A stretch of DNA of 64,000 bases from Frateuria_A sp035943815. Lineage in GTDB: Bacteria; Pseudomonadota; Gammaproteobacteria; Xanthomonadales; Rhodanobacteraceae. A program made the translations under genes and the position numbers. The stretch covers positions 1-64,000 of the forward strand of contig NZ_DASZBU010000006.1 in assembly GCF_035943815.1 (NCBI RefSeq). The letters are read 5' to 3'. The number at the start of each line of letters is the position of its first letter. Position 1 is the first letter of the stretch. Under the pieces are notes generated by a model. The model ran no database searches. It was not told the DNA's origin and saw nothing but the letters and a program-made list of their open reading frames with translations. Of this stretch, positions 34,795-42,736 are shown one piece after another.

Positions 34795-36663
34795 TCAGCC
34801 GAGCAGCACACGGTTCATTCGCTGCACGAAGCCCGCCGGGTCGGGCAGCGGCGCGCCGGCTGCGATCTCCGCCTGCTCCAGCAGCAGCGTGGCCAGGTCG
34901 CGCGCCTTGGCCTCGTCGGCCTCGGTCTCCACTCGCTTGACCAGCGGATGCGCCGGGTTGATCTCCAGCGTCGGCTTGGACTCGGGCATGTCGTGGCCGG
35001 CCTCGCGCAGCAGGCGCGCCAGGTGCGGAGCCATCTCGTAGTCCGACAGGGCCAGGCACGACGGGCTGTCGGTGAGGCGCGCGGAAACCTTGACGTCGCT
35101 GACGCGGTCGCCCAGCAAGTCCTTCAGTTTCTTTAGCAGGGGCTCGGCTGCCTTGGTGGTTTCCTCCTGCTTCTTCTTGTCGGCCTCGTCCAGGGGCACC
35201 TCGCCCTTGGCCACGCTCTTGAGCTTCTTGCCGTCGTACTCGCTCAGCGAGCCGAGCATCCATTCGTCGATGCGGTCGGACATCAGCAGCACCTCGATGT
35301 CCCTGGCCTTGAAGGCCTCCAGCTGCGGGCTGCCCGCGGCGGCGGTGTAGCTGTCGGCCGTGATGTACCAGATCGCATCCTGGCCGACCTTCATGCGGCC
35401 GATGTAGTCGTCGAAGCTGACCGTCTGGCCGGCGCCCTCGCTCTTGGTGGAGGCATAGCGCAGCAGCTTGGCAATGCGCTCGCGGTTGTTGGCGTCCTCG
35501 CCGATGCCTTCCTTGAGCGTATTGCCGAAGGCCTTGTAGAAGGTGGCGAACTTCTCCGGCTCGTCCTTGGCGAGCTTTTCGATGAGATCGAGCACGCGCT
35601 TGACGCAGGCGGCCTTGATCCGGTCGAGCTGGCGGTTGTGCTGCAGGATCTCGCGGCTGACGTTTAGCGGCAGGTCGTCTGCGTCGACCACGCCGCGCAC
35701 GAAGCGCAGGTAGTTGGGCAGCAGTTCCTCGGCCGCATCCATGATGAAGACGCGCTTGATGTAGAGCTTCAGCCCCTTGCGCTCGTCGCGTCCGCCCATC
35801 ATCAGGTCGAACGGCGGCTGCGCCGGGAGGTAGAGCAGCGTGGTGAAGCTCTGGCTTCCCTCGACGCGGTTGTGCGTCCAGGCCAGCGGGTCGTTGAAGT
35901 CGTGGCCGAGCGACTTGTAGAAGCTGATGTAGTCCTCGTCGCTGATCTCGGCTTTCGGCTTGGTCCACAGGGCGCCGGCGTCGTTGACCGTTTCCCACTC
36001 TCCGGTGGACTTGCCCTCTTCCTCCTTCGGCATGCGGATCGGGAAGGCGACGTGGTCGGAGTACTTGCGGATCAGCGAGGCCAGCTGCCAGCGCTTCAGG
36101 AACTCGTCCTCGTCGGCCTTCAGGTGCAGGATCACCGTGGTGCCGCGCTCGCCGAGCTCGACCGGCTCCAGCGAGTACTCGCCCTTGCCGTCGCTCTCCC
36201 ACTTCACCCCCTCGCCGTTGGGCGAATCCGCGCGGCGGGTCAGCACGGTGACCTTGTCGGCAACCACGAAGGCCGAGTAGAAGCCCACGCCGAACTGGCC
36301 GATCAGGCGCGCGTCGGCCTTCTGCTCGCCGCTCATGGCTTCGAGGAAGCGGCGCGTGCCCGAACTTGCGATCGTTCCGATATTCGCCACCACCTCGTCG
36401 CGGCTCATGCCGATGCCGTTGTCGCGCACGGTGACGGTGCGCTCTTTTTCGTCCCAGCTCACATCGATGTGCAGCTCGCCCTCGCCGGCCAGCAGCTCCG
36501 GGTGGGCGATCGACTCGAAGCGCAGCTTGTCGCAGGCGTCGGAGGCGTTGGAGATCAGCTCCCGCAGGAAGATCTCCTTGTGCGAGTAGAGCGAGTGGGT
36601 GACCAGGTGCAGCACCTGGGCGACTTCGGCTTCGAACTTGCGGGTTTCAGTGGATGCGTTCAT
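34795..36663 (-). CDS. htpG: Molecular chaperone HtpG (Hsp90)
   Basis: A 622-residue cytoplasmic Hsp90. The N-terminal ATPase shows EIFLRELISNASDACDKLR, VRDNGIGMSRDEV and GQFGVGFYSAFVV; the middle domain has the client region and RVFIMDAAEELLPNYLRFVRGVVD; the C-terminal dimerisation part ends INPAHPLVKRV. Length equals E. coli HtpG (624). It lies 164 bases downstream of htpX on the same strand, separated by a repeat pair; no sigma-32 box of its own was found in that spacer. Confidence 0.97.
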   Translation of the reverse strand: MNASTETRKFEAEVAQVLHLVTHSLYSHKEIFLRELISNASDACDKLRFESIAHPELLAGEGELHIDVSWDEKERTVTVRDNGIGMSRDEVVANIGTIASSGTRRFLEAMSGEQKADARLIGQFGVGFYSAFVVADKVTVLTRRADSPNGEGVKWESDGKGEYSLEPVELGERGTTVILHLKADEDEFLKRWQLASLIRKYSDHVAFPIRMPKEEEGKSTGEWETVNDAGALWTKPKAEISDEDYISFYKSLGHDFNDPLAWTHNRVEGSQSFTTLLYLPAQPPFDLMMGGRDERKGLKLYIKRVFIMDAAEELLPNYLRFVRGVVDADDLPLNVSREILQHNRQLDRIKAACVKRVLDLIEKLAKDEPEKFATFYKAFGNTLKEGIGEDANNRERIAKLLRYASTKSEGAGQTVSFDDYIGRMKVGQDAIWYITADSYTAAAGSPQLEAFKARDIEVLLMSDRIDEWMLGSLSEYDGKKLKSVAKGEVPLDEADKKKQEETTKAAEPLLKKLKDLLGDRVSDVKVSARLTDSPSCLALSDYEMAPHLARLLREAGHDMPESKPTLEINPAHPLVKRVETEADEAKARDLATLLLEQAEIAAGAPLPDPAGFVQRMNRVLLG

Positions 36664-36700
36664 GCGTGGAGTTTCCGTGGCTTGCGTGTTTGGTTTGTCC

Positions 36701-36786
36701 TGGCGTCATCCCGCGAAAACGGGAGTCCATGTCGCCCTGAGCCGCCCAAGAGCAAATGGATCCCCGCTTTCGCGGAAGTGACGCCC
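36701..36786. repeat. Inverted REP-like pair between htpX and htpG
   Basis: Two roughly 30-base arms, 36701-36730 and 36756-36786, are inverted copies with about 85% identity. Each arm contains its own mini-hairpin, CCCGC-GAAA-ACGGG in one and CCGC-TTTC-GCGG in the other. The unit GTCATCCCGCGAAA(A/G)CGGG is a common intergenic repeat type in proteobacteria. As RNA it would form a long stem in the htpX-htpG spacer. Confidence 0.75.
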
Positions 36787-36827
36787 GGATAGAAAGGGCG
36801 ACCGCCCGGAGCGGCATTGCCCTTTGC

Positions 36828-37739
36828 TTATCGAGCCGCCTGCAGCGCAGCGATGCGCTCGTCCAGCGGCGGGTGGCTCATGAACAGGCGTTGCAGGCCG
36901 GCGGCCATGTGCCCGGAGATGCCGAAGGCGGCCATGGCCTTGGGCAGCGTGGTTTCGCCGTGGTCGCCCTGGAGCCGCTGCAGCGCGGAGATCATGGCGC
37001 CGCGGCCGGCGAACTGCGCGCCGGCGCGGTCGGCGCGGAACTCGCGCCAGCGCGAGAAGGCCGCCACGATCATCGAGGCGAACAGGCCGAACACTACCTG
37101 CAGCACCATCACGGTGACGAAATAGCCGATGCCGCTGCCGCCGCGATTGTCGCGCCCGCCGGAGAGCCAGCTGTCGACCAGGTTGCCGACCACGCGCGCC
37201 GCCAGGATCACCAGCGTGTTTAGCACGCCCTGGATCAGGGTCAGGGTGACCATGTCGCCGTTGGCGACGTGGCCGATCTCGTGGCCGAGCACGGCAGACA
37301 CCTGCTCGCGGTCCATCTGCTGCAGCAGACCGGAACTGACCGCCACCAGCGAGCTGTTCTTGCTCATGCCTGTGGCGAAAGCGTTCATCTCCGGTGCGTC
37401 GTAGATGGCCACCTCGGGCATGCCGATGCCGGCGTTCTGCGCGTGGCGGCGCACGGTGTCCAGCAGCCAGCGCTCGGTCTCGTTGCGCGGCTGCTCGATC
37501 ACCTGCGCGCCGGTTGAGTACTTGGCGATGGTCTTGGACATCGCCAGCGAGATGAAGGCGCCGCCCATGCCGAACACGGCAGCATACACGAGCAATCCGG
37601 TCATGCCGCCGTAGCCGTGGGCAGCGGCCCACTGGTCGATGCCGAAGATCCGGCAGACGATGCTCAGCAGCAGGAGCACGGCGATGTTGGTGGCAAGGAA
37701 AAGGACGATTCGACGCACGGCTGTCTCTTTGGCAGTCAT
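36828..37739 (-). CDS. htpX: Heat-shock membrane zinc metalloprotease HtpX
   Basis: A 303-residue M48 protease of inner-membrane quality control. Two N-terminal helices (IVLFLATNIAVLLLLSIV and GLLVYAAVFGMGGAFISLAM) precede the active site H153-E-I-G-H157, two further helices and the third-ligand region SRWREFRADRAG. ATG 37739 is listed, but GTG 37718 is attractive: it gives the family start (M)RRIVLFLATN and has AAGAGA upstream, whereas ATG 37739 is preceded by a T-run with no Shine-Dalgarno. The gene has a sigma-32 promoter just upstream. Confidence 0.95.
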   Translation of the reverse strand: MTAKETAVRRIVLFLATNIAVLLLLSIVCRIFGIDQWAAAHGYGGMTGLLVYAAVFGMGGAFISLAMSKTIAKYSTGAQVIEQPRNETERWLLDTVRRHAQNAGIGMPEVAIYDAPEMNAFATGMSKNSSLVAVSSGLLQQMDREQVSAVLGHEIGHVANGDMVTLTLIQGVLNTLVILAARVVGNLVDSWLSGGRDNRGGSGIGYFVTVMVLQVVFGLFASMIVAAFSRWREFRADRAGAQFAGRGAMISALQRLQGDHGETTLPKAMAAFGISGHMAAGLQRLFMSHPPLDERIAALQAAR

Positions 37740-37770
37740 GAAAAAAAAGCGGCTCGCGCCACGGGCTGAG

Positions 37771-37798
37771 ACTCGGGGCGGCGTTCATTAGTTTCAAG
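37771..37798 (-). promoter_or_regulatory. Sigma-32 (heat-shock) promoter of htpX
   Basis: On the minus strand CTTGAAA (37792-37798) matches the sigma-32 -35 element exactly, and after 13 bases CCCCGAGT (37771-37778) matches the CCCCATnT -10 element at most positions. The predicted start is about 25 bases upstream of ATG 37739, giving a very short leader. Confidence 0.8.
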
Positions 37799-37834
37799 AG
37801 CCCGGGCCGGGCTGGCGTGCCGGCGCGGCGCGGC

Positions 37835-38572
37835 TCAGCGCGGGTGGATCGGGGGCGGTGGCGGGGCGGTCAGCGCGGCGAGATCGGCCAGCCCGAAGGC
37901 CTGTTCGATGGCGCCGATACGGCCGACCGCGTCCTCGAAGCCGTCATGGCCGAACATGCGCTTTTCCAGCGCCTCGAACTGCTCGGACAGCTCGCTGTAG
38001 CGCGCCGGCGCAAGTGTCCGTTTCCAGGCGGGAAAGACCACCGTATCCTCGATCGCGGTGTGGTGCTGGTACATGCGCACCAGTCCGGCCAGCGCACCGG
38101 CCAGCGGCGCCATCGCGGAACGGCCGATGCCGGTGGCGCCGACCGCCAGGACGTAATCGGTGATCTGCCGGCCGCGTCGATGCTGCGCCAGCAGGGTGCG
38201 GCAAATCGTCACCGGTGGGCCGCCGGCCGCGACCACGGCGGGAAACACGTGCGCCTCCTCCAGCGCGTGCTCGTGGTAATCCTCGCCGAAACGGCGGAAC
38301 AGTTCGGCGGTCCGACGCAGGGGCTGGACCGGAATCGCCTGCCGCTGCTGAAGCAGGCTGGCCGCCCGGGCATACACCAGCAGGGCCCGGCGCAACACGC
38401 CGTGCTCGCGCATGAGGTCCTCCACGGCGAGCACGTCGGTGGATTTCTGCCCGTCGGCCAGGGCGGCCAGCGGCATGGCGGCCACGCCGGCCAGGGCGGC
38501 GCCTGCGCTTTCCATCCAGCGGCGGCGTCCTGGGTTGGCCGCGTCGCCGCAGATCGGACCCCGCGATGTCAT
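37835..38572 (-). CDS. Exported hemerythrin-domain protein (Tat-like signal)
   Basis: A 245-residue protein. The N terminus has RRRWMESAGAALAGVAAMPLAALA, a twin-arginine-like signal, suggesting export of a folded metalloprotein. The hemerythrin helices are visible as REHGVLRRAL, DYHEHALEEAHVFP, LLAQHRRGRQIT and MYQHHTAIEDTVVFP, supplying the His/Glu ligands of a di-iron site. Possible roles are O2 or NO binding or iron handling; none is shown. It follows a 71-residue helical protein gene by 15 bases on the same strand. Confidence 0.85.
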   Translation of the reverse strand: MTSRGPICGDAANPGRRRWMESAGAALAGVAAMPLAALADGQKSTDVLAVEDLMREHGVLRRALLVYARAASLLQQRQAIPVQPLRRTAELFRRFGEDYHEHALEEAHVFPAVVAAGGPPVTICRTLLAQHRRGRQITDYVLAVGATGIGRSAMAPLAGALAGLVRMYQHHTAIEDTVVFPAWKRTLAPARYSELSEQFEALEKRMFGHDGFEDAVGRIGAIEQAFGLADLAALTAPPPPPIHPR

Positions 38573-38587
38573 TCGCGACGGCCCGGC

Positions 38588-38803
38588 TCAGCGCCAGGCA
38601 TCCTCGCTGCGTTGTTCGAAGTGCTCGTAGGCAGTGATCAGGCCGCCCAGCACTTCGGCCGAAGTCTCGAACAAGGCCTGCGCCTTCGGATCGGACACCT
38701 TGGGCACGTCCTGGCGGACGTGGTCCATCGCCTCGCGCAGCATGCCCTTGATCTTGCGGGTGTGTTCGCGCGGGTCGTCGTGAGCCTGGACGGGAGTGGC
38801 CAT
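38588..38803 (-). CDS. Small helical protein upstream of the hemerythrin gene
   Basis: A 71-residue cytoplasmic protein, MATPVQAHDDPREHTRKIKG at the start and ending EHFEQRSEDAWR. It is predicted all-helical and amphipathic, with three histidines. I recognise no family; similar short proteins occur beside hemerythrin genes in related bacteria as far as I recall, without assigned function. A GGAGG-type site (CCTCC on the plus strand) lies just upstream of the start. Probably one operon with the hemerythrin gene. Confidence 0.7.
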   Translation of the reverse strand: MATPVQAHDDPREHTRKIKGMLREAMDHVRQDVPKVSDPKAQALFETSAEVLGGLITAYEHFEQRSEDAWR

Positions 38804-38910
38804 TGGAAACCTCCTGCGGGAGTATCCTGCCCGGGATAAGTGATGCTCGCGCCAAGGGCGTTTCGGTCGAGTGAACCTGACGGCTCGCGCAGCCCCTTAA
38901 AATCCCCCGC

Positions 38911-39774
38911 ATGGACTACCGCGGCCGCTTCGCCCCTTCTCCCACCGGCCTGCTGCACTTCGGCTCGCTGGTGGCCGCGGTGGGCAGCTGGCTCTGCGCC
39001 CGCCACGCGGGCGGCCAATGGCTGCTGCGGGTGGAGGACATCGACCCGCCGCGCGAAGTGGCGGGCTCGGCGCAGGCGATCCTGGCGGCGCTGCCGGCGT
39101 TCGGGCTGGCGGCCGATGCGCCGCCGTTGTTCCAGTCGCAGCGGCGGGCGGCCTACGACGAGGCGTTCGAACGCCTGCAGGCAGCCGACCTGGTCTTTCC
39201 CTGCTGGTGCAGCCGGGCGCAGTTGGCCGAAGCGGGAGGGATCCATCGCGACGGACATTGCATCGCGCGCCCACAACCGCAGCGTCCGCCGGCCTGGCGG
39301 CTGCGCGTGCCGGACATGACGGTCGCCTTCGACGACGCGTTGCAGGGCCGGCAGCAGCAGAACCTTCGCGACGAAGCCGGCGACTTCGTGATCCGCCGGG
39401 TCGAAGGCTTCTACGCCTATCACCTCGCCTGCGTGGTGGACGACGCCTTCCAGGACATCACCGAAGTGGTGCGTGGCAACGATCTGCTCGACGCCACGCC
39501 CCGGCAGATTTGGCTGCAGCGTTGCCTGTCGTTGCCCGCCCCCGCCTATCGCCATCTGCCGCTGGCGCTGGACGCCGGGGGGCACAAGCTGTCGAAGTCC
39601 GAACGGGCGCATCCGGTGGACCCGGCTGATCCGCTGCCTGCGTTGCGCCGTGCGCTGGCGTTCCTGGACGTCCAGACGTCCGCGACGGCGTCCACCCCGC
39701 AGACGCTGCTGGCGGCCGCGCTCGACGGGTTCGAGCCGGCGTGCCTGCCGCATGCGGCGACGCGTCCGGCGTGA
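38911..39774 (+). CDS. gluQ: Glutamyl-Q tRNA(Asp) synthetase
   Basis: A 287-residue paralog of the GluRS catalytic domain that attaches glutamate to queuosine 34 of tRNA-Asp. The HIGH-equivalent is in RFAPSPTGLLHFGSLVAAV, the KMSKS-equivalent is GGHKLSKSERA, and the cysteines FPCWCSR and GHCIA mark the zinc site. The lack of an anticodon-binding domain and the length separate it from GltX. It stands alone on the plus strand, followed 85 bases later by the reductase gene. Confidence 0.95.
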   Translation: MDYRGRFAPSPTGLLHFGSLVAAVGSWLCARHAGGQWLLRVEDIDPPREVAGSAQAILAALPAFGLAADAPPLFQSQRRAAYDEAFERLQAADLVFPCWCSRAQLAEAGGIHRDGHCIARPQPQRPPAWRLRVPDMTVAFDDALQGRQQQNLRDEAGDFVIRRVEGFYAYHLACVVDDAFQDITEVVRGNDLLDATPRQIWLQRCLSLPAPAYRHLPLALDAGGHKLSKSERAHPVDPADPLPALRRALAFLDVQTSATASTPQTLLAAALDGFEPACLPHAATRPA

Positions 39775-39858
39775 TTTCAGGCGCGCCGCCCACGGCAGGT
39801 GTCACAAACTTGGGGTATACATGCCATCAGTCGCCGCCCTGATTCGGGAACCTTCGCA

Positions 39859-40599
39859 ATGAATCCACGCACCGCACTGGTTACCGGTGGTACCGGCGGC
39901 ATCGGCACCGCCATCGTCCGCTACCTGGCGCGCCAGGGGCATCGGGTCGCCACCAACTACCGCGACGCGGCCAAGGCCGACGCTTGGCGCACCGCGATGG
40001 CGGCCGAAGGCATCGAGGTATGCATGGTGCGCGGCGACGTGGCAGACCCGGTCGACGCCGAAGCGATGGTGCGCGCGGTGGAAGAGGAATGCGGCCCGGT
40101 CGACATCCTGGTCAACAATGCCGGCATCACCCGCGACACCACCTTCCACAAGATGAGCTACCAGCAGTGGACCGAGGTGGTGAACACCAACTTGAACGCC
40201 TGCTTCAATGTTACCCGCCCGGTGATCGAAGGCATGCGAGCGCGCAAGTGGGGCCGCATCGTGCAGATCAGTTCCATCAACGGCCAGAAGGGCCAGTACG
40301 GCCAAGCGAACTACGCCGCGGCCAAGGCCGGCATGCACGGCTTCACGATCTCGCTGGCGCAGGAAAACGCGAAGTTCGGCATCACCGTCAACACCGTGTC
40401 GCCAGGCTATGTAGGCACCGACATGGTGATGGCGGTACCCGAGGAAGTGCGCGAGAAGATCGTGGCGCAGATTCCGATCGGGCGGCTGGGCAGGCCCGAG
40501 GAAATCGCGCATGCGGTGGCGTTCTTCACCACCGACGAAGCCAGCTGGATCACCGGTGCGAACCTGGCGATCAACGGCGGGCACTACATGGGCTGGTAG
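39859..40599 (+). CDS. phaB: Acetoacetyl-CoA reductase (SDR)
   Basis: A 246-residue short-chain dehydrogenase. Cofactor motif TGGTGGIG at residues 9-16, NNAG at 86-89, and the catalytic S138/S139, Y152, K156 (QANYAAAKAGM) are present. The segments MSYQQWTEVVNTNLNACFNVTRPVIEGM and VSPGYVGTDMVMAVPEEVREKI match PhaB/PhbB, which reduces acetoacetyl-CoA to (R)-3-hydroxybutyryl-CoA with NADPH. No phaA or phaC is nearby, so a role in PHA synthesis or in other 3-ketoacyl reduction is undecided; FabG is the alternative. Confidence 0.87.
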   Translation: MNPRTALVTGGTGGIGTAIVRYLARQGHRVATNYRDAAKADAWRTAMAAEGIEVCMVRGDVADPVDAEAMVRAVEEECGPVDILVNNAGITRDTTFHKMSYQQWTEVVNTNLNACFNVTRPVIEGMRARKWGRIVQISSINGQKGQYGQANYAAAKAGMHGFTISLAQENAKFGITVNTVSPGYVGTDMVMAVPEEVREKIVAQIPIGRLGRPEEIAHAVAFFTTDEASWITGANLAINGGHYMGW

Positions 40600-40605
40600 T
40601 TTTTG

Positions 40606-40628
40606 CCCCTCTCCCCTCCAGGGAGAGC
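40606..40628. repeat. Second CCCTCTCCC...GGGAGAG element
   Basis: CCCCTCTCCC, a 5-base loop and GGGAGAGC lie 7 bases after the reductase stop codon. It matches the element at 13303-13327 in sequence and in position, just downstream of a plus-strand gene. Confidence 0.55.
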
Positions 40629-40765
40629 GTTGGAGCGAGATCCGTTCTTGCCGGCCAGCCGCGTACGGGCGCGCCCTTGATCGACCACCGATCCCCCGAC
40701 TCCTCACATCGATCCTCTTCCCCAGAGGCAAGCATCCTCCCGCGCCACTCCGCCCGGATTCGGGG

Positions 40766-41551
40766 CTACTTCTCGAGCAGCTTCTCCAGCACCTTGCCGA
40801 CCGCCGCGAAGGCAAACGCGCCGGTGACGTGCGTGCCTGCGCCCAGGCCGCCGCCGCAGGCCAGGTTGAGGGAGTCACCGCCGGGCGGGCGCAGGCCACA
40901 GACCGAGCCATCCGGCTGCGGGTATTGCACGTTCTGCAGCGAATAGACCGCTGACACGCCGAAGTAGCGGTCCGGGTTGCGCGGAAAATTGAAATCCTGG
41001 CGAAGTTTTTTGCGGATCAGGCTGAACATCGCATCATGCTCGGTGCGGGACAGGTCGCGCACGCGGATCTGCGTCGGATCGGTGCGCCCGCCGGCCGAGC
41101 CGACCGTCACCATCGGCAGCTTGCGCCGCCGGCACCAGGCGATCGCCTCCAGCTTGACGCGGAAGGCATCGCAGGCATCCAGCACCACGTCGTAGCCGCG
41201 GTCCAGCAGTTCGTCCAGCGTGGCGGTGGTGAGGAAGCGCTCGATCGCCTCGAGCCGGATGCGCGGGTTGATCGCATGGGCGCGCTCGGCCATTACACCC
41301 ACCTTGGGCTTGCCCCACTGCCCGTCCAGCGCGTGCAGCTGGCGATTGGTGTTGGACACGCAGACCTCGTCTGCGTCGATCAGGGTCAGGCGCCCCACGC
41401 CGCTGCGCGCCAACGCCTCGACCGCCCAGGAGCCGACCCCGCCGATGCCGATCACGCAGACGTGGGCACTCATCAGGCGCTCGATCGTGCCGCGCCCGTA
41501 CAGGCGTTCCACGCCCTCGAAACGCTCGACCGGGTAATGCGGGCCGCTCAT
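40766..41551 (-). CDS. tcdA: tRNA threonylcarbamoyladenosine dehydratase TcdA
   Basis: A 261-residue E1-like ATP-dependent enzyme that cyclises t6A37 to ct6A in ANN-decoding tRNAs. N-terminal ERLYGRGTIERL, the nucleotide loop VIGIGGVGSWAVEALAR (33-49), DADEVCVSNTNRQ and DACDAFRVK are characteristic; the C-terminal FAFAAVGKVLEKLL helix is also conserved. Length agrees with E. coli TcdA/CsdL (268). It is divergent from the cytochrome c' gene. Confidence 0.94.
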   Translation of the reverse strand: MSGPHYPVERFEGVERLYGRGTIERLMSAHVCVIGIGGVGSWAVEALARSGVGRLTLIDADEVCVSNTNRQLHALDGQWGKPKVGVMAERAHAINPRIRLEAIERFLTTATLDELLDRGYDVVLDACDAFRVKLEAIAWCRRRKLPMVTVGSAGGRTDPTQIRVRDLSRTEHDAMFSLIRKKLRQDFNFPRNPDRYFGVSAVYSLQNVQYPQPDGSVCGLRPPGGDSLNLACGGGLGAGTHVTGAFAFAAVGKVLEKLLEK

Positions 41552-41687
41552 GCGGACCGCCGGTGGGCGGGGTGCAGACTGCCTTCCATCACGTGCGGTT
41601 TCCTACGCGGGAAAAGCTCATTTTACGGCTACGAAAGAGCGCGGCGCTTCGGTATTCTGGGCGTTCCAATTCAGACGGCGGCCCCTC

Positions 41688-42083
41688 ATGAATGCACGTT
41701 CCGCGTTGCTTATCCTGCTCGGCCTGGTCATCGGGGCCCTCGGCACCGTGTTCGCCATGAAGGCGCTGGGCAGCCGCAATCCCATGCCGCATGCGGTGAT
41801 GACTGTGATGGGCCATCACATGGGCGCGCTGAGCCAGTCGGTGAAAGCCAAGCAGTGCGACGCGGCGCAGGTGAACGATCATCTGCTGCGCCTGCAGTCG
41901 ACCTCGGCCGATATCGCCGACGCGTTCCCGGGCGCGGAACAGGATTTCGTCGACCACGCCGGCCGCCTGCGCACCGCGCTGCAGGGCGCGGTACAGGCCC
42001 ACCCCACCGATTGCGCCGCACTGGCCCAGGCGATCAAGCCGGTCGGTGATGCCTGCCAGTCCTGCCACCAGCAGTACCGTTAG
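41688..42083 (+). CDS. Membrane-anchored cytochrome c'-like monoheme protein
   Basis: A 131-residue protein. An N-terminal helix (ALLILLGLVIGALGTVFAM) is either a signal anchor or an uncleaved signal. The rest is helical with C123-Q-S-C126-H127 close to the C terminus, the class II cytochrome c (c') layout: four-helix bundle with the heme site at the end. Methionines and histidines in HAVMTVMGHHMGAL could be distal ligands or metal contacts. Electron partner unknown. Confidence 0.85.
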   Translation: MNARSALLILLGLVIGALGTVFAMKALGSRNPMPHAVMTVMGHHMGALSQSVKAKQCDAAQVNDHLLRLQSTSADIADAFPGAEQDFVDHAGRLRTALQGAVQAHPTDCAALAQAIKPVGDACQSCHQQYR

Positions 42084-42362
42084 GCTCCGCCCCGCGGCCG
42101 GATGCCATGACGATGCCAAGGACGGGCCCCGCTCTGCGCAGCCGCGGATCGAGGCTCCGTCGGGTGTGGCGGCGGCGCTATTCGCAGCCGATGATGTGCC
42201 TGCTCGGCTGCATGTTCATGCCGGCGTACCGATTCCTCTGGACCCATGTCTCGGCAACGCCGCGCTGCACCTGACCGGTTACATGGTGTTGCCAGCGCTG
42301 CAGCGCTGGTGGACACCCGTGACTGGCTGAGCGAGCAGGACCAGGCGCTGGGCGCCTGAGCG
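42084..42362. other. Spacer with only short overlapping ORFs
   Basis: No convincing gene. Two short plus-strand frames overlap: 42107-42274 (55 residues, beginning MTMPRTGPALRSRGSRLRR) and 42246-42359 (37 residues, ending SEQDQALGA). Neither has a good Shine-Dalgarno or recognised family. The second has balanced composition and could be the tail of a decayed gene. Confidence 0.4.
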
Positions 42363-42665
42363 CTACATGCGCTGCCGGCGACGCAGGATCTGCCAGTACA
42401 TCACCCAGTCCCCGGCCAGGCTGTAGAGCGGGTGGCGGAAGGTGGCAGGGCGGTTCTTCTCGAACGCGAAATGGCCGACCCAGGCGAAACCGTAGCCCGC
42501 CAGCGGCGCGAGCCACAGCCAGCGCGCATCGCGCGTCGCGATCGCCACCACGATCACCAGCAACACCAGCGTGCTGCCGGCGAAATGGAGCCGACGGCAG
42601 GCGGGATGGCGATGCTCGTTCAGATAGAACGGATAGAACTGGCGGAAGCTGGTGAACTCGGTCAT
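42363..42665 (-). CDS. DUF962 / Mpo1-like membrane protein
   Basis: A 100-residue protein with two hydrophobic segments (STLVLLVIVVAIATRDARWLWLAPLAGYGFAWVGHFAF split at the charged turn). The conserved histidines of the family are visible in NEHRHPACRRLHFAGS, GHFAFEKNRPATFRHPLYSL. Yeast Mpo1 of this family is an Fe(II) dioxygenase acting on 2-hydroxy fatty acids; the bacterial role is not known. ATG 42665 is chosen since upstream residues are not conserved. It is downstream of the OYE gene on the same strand. Confidence 0.86.
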   Translation of the reverse strand: MTEFTSFRQFYPFYLNEHRHPACRRLHFAGSTLVLLVIVVAIATRDARWLWLAPLAGYGFAWVGHFAFEKNRPATFRHPLYSLAGDWVMYWQILRRRQRM

Positions 42666-42736
42666 GGCGGCGGAACGCCCGGCAGACGGTAAGCCCAAGC
42701 GTGCGCCGCCGGCATGCCCGATTCAAGGTTCCGGCG

